Positions 13,708 through 19,856 of a stretch of DNA of 23,531 nucleotides are shown piece by piece. The notes beneath the pieces were generated by a model. The model searched no databases, had not been told where the DNA came from, and was given only the letters and a program-made list of their open reading frames with translations. Both the position numbers and the translations under genes were made by a program. Numbering within the stretch: position 1 is the stretch's first letter; each line of letters begins with the position of its first letter. This DNA comes from Bog-756 sp035531955 (lineage in GTDB: Bacteria > Actinomycetota > Acidimicrobiia > Acidimicrobiales > RAAP-2). The stretch lies in contig DATKRZ010000057.1 of the NCBI GenBank assembly GCA_035531955.1, positions 1-23,531 on the forward strand. Direction: 5' to 3'.

Positions 13708-16001
13708 TGGCCCTCCCCATCGAGGATTACGGCATCATCGGTGACCTCCACACGGCGGCACTGGTCGGGAGGGACGGGTCGATCGACTGGCTCTGTCTGC
13801 CCCGGTTCGACTCCGGGGCGTGCTTCGCCAAACTGCTGGGAAACGAGGACCACGGGTCATGGCGGCTGGCACCCAAGGGCTCCCATGTGGCCTCGCATCG
13901 GCACTACCGGGGGGAGACCCTCGTGCTGGAGTCGGAGTTCGTCACCGACGAGGGAACCGTCCGGGTGATCGACTGCATGCCCATCCGCCAGCAGCACCCC
14001 GAGGTGGTCCGGCTGGTCGAAGGAGTGCGGGGAAAGGTCTCCATGGAGATGGTCCTGACCATCCGCTTCGGGTACGGGCAGATCGTCCCGTGGGTGCGGA
14101 GGGTCGACGGGACGCTCAACGCCATCGCCGGACCGGACGGGCTCTCGCTGTGGACACCGGTCGAGGTCCAGGGGAGGGACCTCTCCACGGTGGCCGAGTT
14201 CACCGTCTCCGAGGGCCAGCGCATCCCGTTCTCCCTCACCTGGTTTCCGGCCAACGAGGAGCCCCCCCGCCCGGTGGATGCGACCTACGCCATCCAGAAC
14301 ACCGAGATGTGGTGGACCGGCTGGGTGGGCCAGTGCACCTACGAAGGCGACTACCGCGAGGCGGTGGTCCGGTCGCTCATCACCCTCAAGGCCCTCACCT
14401 ACGAACCCACCGGGGGAATCGTGGCCGCCGCGACCACCTCGCTGCCCGAGACCCTGGGCGGCAGCCGCAACTGGGACTATCGGTTCTGTTGGCTCCGCGA
14501 TGCCACCCTCACCCTCGAGTCCCTGATGCGGGGCGGCTTCTATCAAGAGGCCATGGCCTGGCGGAACTGGCTCCTCCGTGCCACGGCCGGTGACCCCTCG
14601 CAGATGCAGATCATGTACGGCGCCGCCGGAGAGCGCCGTCTCGACGAGTGGGAGGTCGACTGGCTGCCCGGCTACGAGGGGGCGGCACCGGTCCGCATCG
14701 GAAACGCCGCCGCCGGCCAGTTCCAACTGGACGTCTACGGCGAGGTCATGTCGGCCCTCTACGAGTCGGAGCCCGCCGGTCGTTCGGGTGACAACCCGAC
14801 CTGGGAGTTCCAGATGTCGCTGATGGACTTCCTCCGCGACGGGTGGCGGCAGCCCGACGACGGCATCTGGGAGGTCCGGGGGCCACGCCGCCATTTCACC
14901 CACTCCAAGGTGATGGCGTGGGTGGCCATCGACCGGGCCGTCAAGACCGCAGAGGTCTACGGCATGGAGGCACCGCTCGACGAGTGGAAGGCGGTCCGAC
15001 AGGAGATCCACGACCAGGTCTGCGACGAGGGCTTCAACGTGTCCAAGGGTTCGTTCACCCAGTACTACGGCTCCGACGAGCTCGATGCCAGCCTGCTCAT
15101 GATCCCCCTGGTGGGGTTCCTGCCCGCCCACGACCCGAGGGTGCGTGGGACCATCGAGGCGGTGGAGCGGGAGCTGGTCGACGGGGGGTTCGTGCTCCGC
15201 TACCGGACTGCCGACACCGGGGACGTGGACGGGCTGAGTGGCCGGGAGGGGGCCTTCCTGGCCTGCTCCTTCTGGCTGGCCGACTGCCTCTCGATGCTGG
15301 GTCGTGAACGCGACGCCCGCCAGCTGCTCGACCGGCTGCTCGGACTGCGCAACGACCTGGGCCTGCTGGCCGAGGAGTACGACCCGGTAGCCGGCCGGCT
15401 GGTGGGGAACTTCCCCCAGGCCTTCTCACATGTCTCACTGGTGAACTCGGCCTCGAAGCTCACCGGCCAGGAGAAGCCCTCCTCGGACCACATCATCCTC
15501 GGACTGGCCCGACGCTCCCTCACCAGCGGCAAGGCGGGCACCACCGAGCGACATCTGGGCGGCGTCACGGCCCGATCGATGATCTCCAAGCTGGTCGACA
15601 CCGCCGGGAGTGATGCCCCCGGGGGTGCGGCCAGGGCCATCCAGGCCGCCATGGCCCCGTCCGGGTCGCCGGCCACACCGAAGTCGGGGTCCGGAGTGGC
15701 CGGGAGACGCCGCCGGGCCCGACCCACCACCGCGCCTTCGGCGAAGAAGGCCAACGCCGTGGCCACCGAGGCCGCCGGCAAGATGGGCAAGTCGCGGCGC
15801 GGCGCGTCCGGGACCAGCGGACAGGTTGTGCCGGTGGAGGAGGGGGCCACCAAGGCGCCGGCCAAGGGGGCGCCGGCCAAGAGGGCGCCGGCGAAGAAGG
15901 CACCGGCCAAGGAGGCGCCGGCCAAGAAGGCGCCGGCCAAGAGGCCCAACCGGAGGACGCGGAAGGGCGCCGGTGGCCGGGCCGAGGTCGAAGGCCCGTG
16001 A
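13707..16001 (+). CDS. GH15-family hydrolase (trehalase/glucoamylase-like) with histone-like basic C-terminal tail
   Basis: The 764-residue product is a GH15 protein of the mycobacterial trehalase-like branch. The N-terminal domain opens PIEDYGIIGDLHTAALVGRD with SIDWLCLPRFDSGACFA just after. The (alpha/alpha)6 catalytic domain has GSRNWDYRFCWLRDATLTLE (252-271), DGIWEVRGPRRHFTHSK (385-401) and LLAEEYDPVAGRLVGNFPQA (553-572). The Glu in WEVRG (E389) and one in EEYD (556/557) are the likely catalytic acid and base. Substrates of relatives are trehalose or alpha-glucans. The enzyme proper ends near residue 605. Residues from about 640 on are unusual: Ala/Pro/Lys/Arg-rich, with six APAK(K/R/G/E) units at 717-746, like the tails of mycobacterial HupB or histone H1. 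There is no signal peptide, so it is cytoplasmic. The metallo-hydrolase gene follows after 49 bases. Confidence 0.93.
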   Translation: MALPIEDYGIIGDLHTAALVGRDGSIDWLCLPRFDSGACFAKLLGNEDHGSWRLAPKGSHVASHRHYRGETLVLESEFVTDEGTVRVIDCMPIRQQHPEVVRLVEGVRGKVSMEMVLTIRFGYGQIVPWVRRVDGTLNAIAGPDGLSLWTPVEVQGRDLSTVAEFTVSEGQRIPFSLTWFPANEEPPRPVDATYAIQNTEMWWTGWVGQCTYEGDYREAVVRSLITLKALTYEPTGGIVAAATTSLPETLGGSRNWDYRFCWLRDATLTLESLMRGGFYQEAMAWRNWLLRATAGDPSQMQIMYGAAGERRLDEWEVDWLPGYEGAAPVRIGNAAAGQFQLDVYGEVMSALYESEPAGRSGDNPTWEFQMSLMDFLRDGWRQPDDGIWEVRGPRRHFTHSKVMAWVAIDRAVKTAEVYGMEAPLDEWKAVRQEIHDQVCDEGFNVSKGSFTQYYGSDELDASLLMIPLVGFLPAHDPRVRGTIEAVERELVDGGFVLRYRTADTGDVDGLSGREGAFLACSFWLADCLSMLGRERDARQLLDRLLGLRNDLGLLAEEYDPVAGRLVGNFPQAFSHVSLVNSASKLTGQEKPSSDHIILGLARRSLTSGKAGTTERHLGGVTARSMISKLVDTAGSDAPGGAARAIQAAMAPSGSPATPKSGSGVAGRRRRARPTTAPSAKKANAVATEAAGKMGKSRRGASGTSGQVVPVEEGATKAPAKGAPAKRAPAKKAPAKEAPAKKAPAKRPNRRTRKGAGGRAEVEGP
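15855..15944 (+). repeat. Six tandem 15-bp units encoding the APAK-type basic tail
   Basis: Near-identical units beginning GCGCCGGCCAAG recur every 15 bases at 15855, 15870, 15885, 15900, 15915 and 15930. Each keeps the reading frame of the GH15 gene and encodes five residues (APAK plus K, R, G or E). The array is a likely site of copy-number variation. Confidence 0.85.
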
Positions 16002-16050
16002 GCGGTATGGAGCGCCCCGACTGCCCGATCCGACCCGAGATCGGCCGGCC

Positions 16051-17076
16051 ATGAGCGGTGACCGCCACCACGGGCCGCCGAAGGGAGGATCCGATCCGCC
16101 CCCGGGCGACCCCGGCGACCCCGAGGACCCGTCCGGCCCCCGTGCCGGGACGACCGTCGCCGACGGTGTCATCGAATTGGACACGCGGCTCGGTGGATGG
16201 GAACGGGTCACGGCCGGCTACCTGATCGAGGGTTCGGCCCCGGTGCTGGTGGAGACGGGCAGTCAGAGCTCGGTGCCGGTGCTCCTGGCCCAGCTCGAGC
16301 GGCTCGGGGTCGGTCCATCCGACCTGGCCGGCGTGGTGGTCACCCACATTCACCTCGACCATGCCGGCGGCGTCGGGGACGTGGCCCGGGCCTTCCCCGC
16401 GGCCACGGTGTACGTCCATCCCAAGGGGGCCCGTCATCTGGCCGACCCCACCCGGCTGGTCGACTCGGCGTCCCGTGTCTACGGGCCCCTGCTGGACTCG
16501 CTCTACGGCCGTCTCGATCCCACGCCGGCGGAGCGCCTTCACGTGCTCGAGGACGGTGAAGCCATCCCGATCAGCGCGAACCGTTCGCTCATCGCGGTCG
16601 ACTCGCCCGGGCACGCCAAGCACCACGTGGCGTTGCACGACACCCTGAGCGGCATCCTCTTCGCGGGCGACGCCGTGGGCGTGAAGCTTCCCGACGCCGG
16701 CGTGCTGCGGCCGTCCACGCCACCTCCCGATTTCGACCTGGCATCGGCGCTCACGTCTCTGCGGCGCTTTGCCGACCGGCGTCCGACCGGACTGGCCCTG
16801 GCCCACTACGGGTTGCTCGCTGACCCACTGGACGTGCTGGAGGAGGCCGCGGTCACCCTCCGGAAGTGGGCCGATGTGGCCGAGTCGGCCTTCCGGAACG
16901 GCGAGGACATCGCCGAGGCGCTGGCCACCGAGTTCCAGTCGGACCTCGACGGTGTCCCCGAAGTGCATCTCCGGAAGCTCGAGGTCATGAACGGCGTCCA
17001 CTCCAACGCCGCGGGCCTCCACCGCTGGCTGGCCACCCGAGACGCCACGCCTGCCTCCGGTCCCGACGGTCGGTGA
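16051..17076 (+). CDS. Metallo-beta-lactamase-fold hydrolase
   Basis: The 341-residue product has the MBL fold. The metal-binding motif is THIHLDHAGG (H99, H101, D103, H104), with further ligands H188 (SPGHAKHH), D207 (FAGDAVGV) and H252 (LAHYG). This set would bind two metal ions, usually zinc or iron. The fold covers hydrolases of thioesters, lactones, phosphodiesters and glutathione conjugates; this sequence resembles general MBL-fold hydrolases and no substrate can be named. The first 35 residues are a Pro/Gly/Asp-rich, apparently disordered extension. The C-terminal ~90 residues are helical (AAVTLRKWADVAESAFRNGE). ATG 16051 lacks a strong ribosome site, but it is the best in-frame start after the GH15 stop at 16001, so the two are probably co-transcribed. 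No signal peptide is present. Confidence 0.9.
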   Translation: MSGDRHHGPPKGGSDPPPGDPGDPEDPSGPRAGTTVADGVIELDTRLGGWERVTAGYLIEGSAPVLVETGSQSSVPVLLAQLERLGVGPSDLAGVVVTHIHLDHAGGVGDVARAFPAATVYVHPKGARHLADPTRLVDSASRVYGPLLDSLYGRLDPTPAERLHVLEDGEAIPISANRSLIAVDSPGHAKHHVALHDTLSGILFAGDAVGVKLPDAGVLRPSTPPPDFDLASALTSLRRFADRRPTGLALAHYGLLADPLDVLEEAAVTLRKWADVAESAFRNGEDIAEALATEFQSDLDGVPEVHLRKLEVMNGVHSNAAGLHRWLATRDATPASGPDGR

Positions 17077-17120
17077 AGGGGGCCTTGGGGATCCCGAGGC
17101 GGGCGAGCCAGTGGGGGCCG

Positions 17121-17139
17121 GCGCTCCTTGCGTGAGCGC
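17121..17139 (+). terminator. Possible short hairpin after the metallo-hydrolase gene
   Basis: GCGCTC and GAGCGC pair around a 7-base loop, about 45 bases after the stop at 17076. There is no T-run, so it could be a weak intrinsic terminator or a chance GC stem. Confidence 0.3.
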
Positions 17140-17199
17140 GGCGGTCTGGTCTCCAATGGCTGAGAGGCGCGGCGACGGGGAGAGGGGAGCGTGTGTTCG

Positions 17200-18123
17200 A
17201 TGAGCATCGTGTTCGCCCTCCTCGGCGCCTTCAGCCAGGCGCTCACATCGGTCCTGCAGAAGCTGGCCAACGTGGCGGGCTCCCACCAGGCCCGCTCGGG
17301 ATGGGAGACGGCCAAGTACCTGATCCGCCAACCCATCTGGCTACTGGGCATGGTCTGCATGGGTGGGACCTTCGTCTTCACCGCCCTCGCCCTCTACTTC
17401 GGCACCCTGGCCGGCGTGCAGCCCATTCTGGTCACCGAGCTCATCTTCACCCTGGCGCTCCGGGTCCTGTGGCTCCACGACAGGATCGCCCCAAGGACCT
17501 GGGGAGCTGCGGCCTTGCTCTGTGCCGGACTCTTCGGCTTCTTGGTGGTGGCCCATCCCGAGGAGGGACACGGTCGACCCTCGGCGGCGGCCTGGGTCGT
17601 GGCCCTCGGGAGTCGTGGCCTGGTGGTGGTGATCCTGGTGGTGCTCAGCCGGTGGGGGTCGCCGGCGCGCAAGGCCGCCCTCCTCGGGGCGGCGGCAGCG
17701 CTGGTCTGGGCCATCGACGCCGCCTTCGTGAAGGCAGCCACCGAAGTCCTGTCCCACCAGGGCTGGTCGGGACTGTTCCAGCACTGGCCTGTCTACGCCG
17801 TGGTGGCGAGTGGGGTGTTGGGCACCGTGCTCCTCGAAGCGGCGTTCGCCGCCGGGCCCCTGGCCGCCTCGCAGTCGGCCCTCCTGATCGTGGACCCGAT
17901 GGCCAGTATCACCATCGGAGTCGAGCTCTTCGGCGAACAGTTGCGGAGCTCACCGGTGGCCATCCTGCTCCAGGCCCTCTTTCTCTGCGGGATGTTCACC
18001 GGGGTGGTGCTTCTGTCGAGATGGGCACCCCCCGAGATGGAAGTCCGAGCCAAGCGGTCGCCTCGCTCATCGGCCGAACGAAGGGTCGTGGGCTCCGGTG
18101 ATGCTGCAGCCGGACCGGTCTGA
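17200..18123 (+). CDS. DMT-superfamily (EamA-like) integral membrane protein
   Basis: The product has 307 residues and about nine or ten hydrophobic helices, for example MSIVFALLGAFSQALTSVLQ at the N-terminus, GGTFVFTALALYFGTLAGVQ, AAALLCAGLFGFLVV, GLVVVILVVLSRW, AALLGAAAALVWAIDAAFVK and ILLQALFLCGMFTGVVLLS. The two-fold arrangement, with FGTLAGVQPILVTELIFTLA in the first half and ASQSALLIVDPMASITIGVE in the second, is that of DMT-type permeases (EamA/NIPA-like), which move small metabolites or cations; the cargo is unknown. ATG 17200 has AGGGGAG (17183-17189) 10 bases upstream. GTG 17191 (three residues longer) is an alternative. The basic tail (about 283-307) should be cytoplasmic. Its stop lies 6 bases from the stop of the convergent LuxR-type gene. 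Confidence 0.87.
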   Translation: MSIVFALLGAFSQALTSVLQKLANVAGSHQARSGWETAKYLIRQPIWLLGMVCMGGTFVFTALALYFGTLAGVQPILVTELIFTLALRVLWLHDRIAPRTWGAAALLCAGLFGFLVVAHPEEGHGRPSAAAWVVALGSRGLVVVILVVLSRWGSPARKAALLGAAAALVWAIDAAFVKAATEVLSHQGWSGLFQHWPVYAVVASGVLGTVLLEAAFAAGPLAASQSALLIVDPMASITIGVELFGEQLRSSPVAILLQALFLCGMFTGVVLLSRWAPPEMEVRAKRSPRSSAERRVVGSGDAAAGPV

Positions 18124-18129
18124 CCTGTC

Positions 18130-18855
18130 TCACCGTCGGCCCGGCGGGCCAGTCCGCTCGCGCGGTCGGGGAATGGGACCGAAGGGGTCGGCCCGGGTGC
18201 GGAGATAGGCCAGGGATGCCGACACCCTTCGGTCCTCGATGCCCTGGTCGTATGGCCCCAACTTCGAGAAGATGGCCGTGATGCCCTTCTCGATGGACTT
18301 CACCGACATGTGCAGGTCGTCGGCGATGGCCCGGTTGGAGCGCCCATGAGCCATCCGTTCCAGAATGTCGGTCTCCCTCGGGTTGAGGTCCTCGATGCCC
18401 GGGGTGTCGCTCCGAGGGACCAGGGTCCGGACGATGCCGGGCCCGAGCTCCGACTGGCTCCGCCTCAGCCCCCGAAGGGTGTTGACCACCGTGGCGAACC
18501 CGGGAAGCGTACCGTCCAGGAGGAAGGCGACTCCGGCCGATCCCCGTCGGAGGAGCTCGACGGCGAACTCCTGGGCGCGATCCGACATCACCACGACACC
18601 CACGTCCGGACGCTGCTCTCGCAGCTCGTGCGCCATGGCGATGACGGCCCCCGCCGTCACTGCCGGGGACAGGATGCCGAGGATCACGTACTGGGGCTCC
18701 AGCTCATCGACGAGGTCGCGCACTCCGTCGAGATGAGCGGTCCGCCCGGTCAACGTGATGTCAGGGACGTCGTCGAGGAAGGTCGCGAGTCCGTCGCCGA
18801 CACGACAGCTGTCGGTGGCGAGAACGACGGTGATGGGATCATGTTCGGGATGCAT
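18130..18855 (-). CDS. LuxR-family regulator with degenerate receiver domain
   Basis: The 241-residue product has a NarL/FixJ layout: a receiver-like domain (about 8-130) and a LuxR-type helix-turn-helix (about 157-200). The DNA-binding part is clear: LNPRETDILERMAHGRSNRA followed by IADDLHMSVKSIEKGI and then IFSKLG. In the receiver domain the strand that normally ends in the phosphorylated Asp reads PQYVILGILSP, so Gly (G60) stands at the Asp position. The usual switch Lys is also not found (GVAFLLDG). Only one acid of the Mg2+ pocket (D15) is visible. It is therefore probably not controlled by phosphorylation. ATG 18855 is well supported: AGGAGGA lies 7 bases upstream. No histidine kinase is nearby. 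It is divergent from the winged-helix gene at 19119 and convergent with the DMT transporter gene. Confidence 0.9.
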   Translation of the reverse strand: MHPEHDPITVVLATDSCRVGDGLATFLDDVPDITLTGRTAHLDGVRDLVDELEPQYVILGILSPAVTAGAVIAMAHELREQRPDVGVVVMSDRAQEFAVELLRRGSAGVAFLLDGTLPGFATVVNTLRGLRRSQSELGPGIVRTLVPRSDTPGIEDLNPRETDILERMAHGRSNRAIADDLHMSVKSIEKGITAIFSKLGPYDQGIEDRRVSASLAYLRTRADPFGPIPRPRERTGPPGRR

Positions 18856-19118
18856 CTGCGATTCCTCCTGCCAGGAAGACAGATCCCGAGTCGGCCCTTC
18901 ACGACGATCGTTCGGTGGTCCCGGGCAACGGACAGCCCGTCGAGGATCTCTTCACCACACTACGGCACAGGCCCGGTCGATCGTCCCGTGGACCCCTGCC
19001 GGGCACGCCCCCATGCCTGAGCGCGCCTCCCGGCACGCGCCCGGTCGGCACTCCTAGAGGACTCGAGACGGTTCCCATCACGCCGCCGGTGGCGGCGACG
19101 CGTTAACATCAGACGCAT
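18856..19118. promoter_or_regulatory. Divergent intergenic region between two regulator genes
   Basis: This region carries the strong AGGAGGA ribosome site of the LuxR-type gene (close to 18863-18869, minus strand). On the plus strand a possible -10 TAACAT (19104-19109) lies about 10 bases before ATG 19119, which would give a very short or absent leader. No further gene is apparent. Confidence 0.45.
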
Positions 19119-19547
19119 ATGACGAGTAATAAAGTTCGTGGGCCGGCCGACGGCGACGGGCGGGCCTCCGGTTGGATGTTCCTCACCAATCACGGCCGGG
19201 CACTGCTGTGCATCGCCAACGACCCCGAGGTGCGCCTCCGTGACATCGCTGCAACCGTCGGCATCACGGAACGGCGTGCTTACGGCATCGTCAATGATCT
19301 GGCCCAGGCCGGCTACATCCTCAAGGAGAAGGAGGGCCGCCGGAATCGGTACCAGGTACAGCACCACCTGCCCCTACCGGAAAGCCGGGAACAGGCCATC
19401 GGCGACGTGCTGGACGTCCTCACGGGCAAGAAGTCCAAGTCCAACGTCAAGTCCAAGGCCAAGTCCAACGCCAAGGCGAAGCCGATGACGCAGAGGCCGC
19501 CAGCGGGACGGGTGGGACGCCGATCCACCGATCGGCCCTACTACTGA
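19119..19547 (+). CDS. Winged-helix transcriptional regulator with Lys-rich tail
   Basis: The 142-residue product has a winged helix-turn-helix (about 18-85) of a common actinobacterial MarR/ArsR-like type. WMFLTNHGRALLCIANDPEV leads into RLRDIAATVGITERRAYGIV (the recognition helix), then NDLAQAGYILKEKEGRRNRY (the wing). A low-complexity basic tail follows (about 103-122: KKSKSNVKSKAKSNAKAK), probably giving non-specific DNA contact. There are no Cys/His metal sites of the ArsR kind and no ligand-binding domain, so the signal is unknown. ATG 19119 has no ribosome site but follows a possible -10, so translation may be nearly leaderless. It is divergent from the LuxR-type gene, and a perfect 15-bp hairpin lies 75 bases after its stop. 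Confidence 0.85.
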   Translation: MTSNKVRGPADGDGRASGWMFLTNHGRALLCIANDPEVRLRDIAATVGITERRAYGIVNDLAQAGYILKEKEGRRNRYQVQHHLPLPESREQAIGDVLDVLTGKKSKSNVKSKAKSNAKAKPMTQRPPAGRVGRRSTDRPYY

Positions 19548-19622
19548 GCTTTCCGGTGGCGCCCGGGACGGCCGAGCCCGCACCCGGGTCCCGGAATCGC
19601 AATCGGCGCACCCTGGCCTGAC

Positions 19623-19657
19623 CACGTCGGTCGTCGGCCAAACCGACGACCGACGTG
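19623..19657. terminator. Perfect 15-bp inverted repeat with 5-base loop
   Basis: CACGTCGGTCGTCGG (19623-19637), loop CCAAA, then its exact complement CCGACGACCGACGTG (19643-19657). It lies 75 bases after the winged-helix gene. There is no T-tract; actinobacterial terminators often lack one. A regulator-binding palindrome is the alternative. Confidence 0.65.
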
Positions 19658-19790
19658 CCCGATTCGGGCCTCGACGACCGGCCACACACCGGCAGTGGCG
19701 GAGGCGCGGATCCGGTGCGGTACCGGTGGCCCGCCATCCCGTCCCGCGGAACGTCTCCCGAGGTGGGCCGGCCATGCTATCTGAAAAATA

Positions 19791-19819
19791 TTGCTAGGAA
19801 TAGATATCTAGTGTAGTGT
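19791..19819 (+). promoter_or_regulatory. Probable promoter of the secreted repeat-protein gene
   Basis: TTGCTA (19791-19796) and TAGTGT (19814-19819) are spaced by 17 bases, matching a sigma-70/SigA-type layout in an AT-rich island within GC-rich DNA. An overlapping second TAGTGT at 19809-19814 is an alternative -10. A leader of about 30 bases with a modest GGCGGGA ribosome site precedes ATG 19857. Confidence 0.55.
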
Positions 19820-19856
19820 TGCCCGGTACCGAGGACTACCGAAGGCGGGAATCACC

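Larger units (their letters stand above)
19548..19856. other. 309-base non-coding region with a strong hairpin and an AT-rich promoter
   Basis: No gene fits here. The first half contains a perfect 15-bp inverted repeat (19623-19657). The last ~80 bases switch abruptly to AT-rich sequence (ATATTGCTAG, TAGATATCTAGTGTAG) and hold the best promoter match in the window, just upstream of the secreted repeat-protein gene. Confidence 0.7.
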
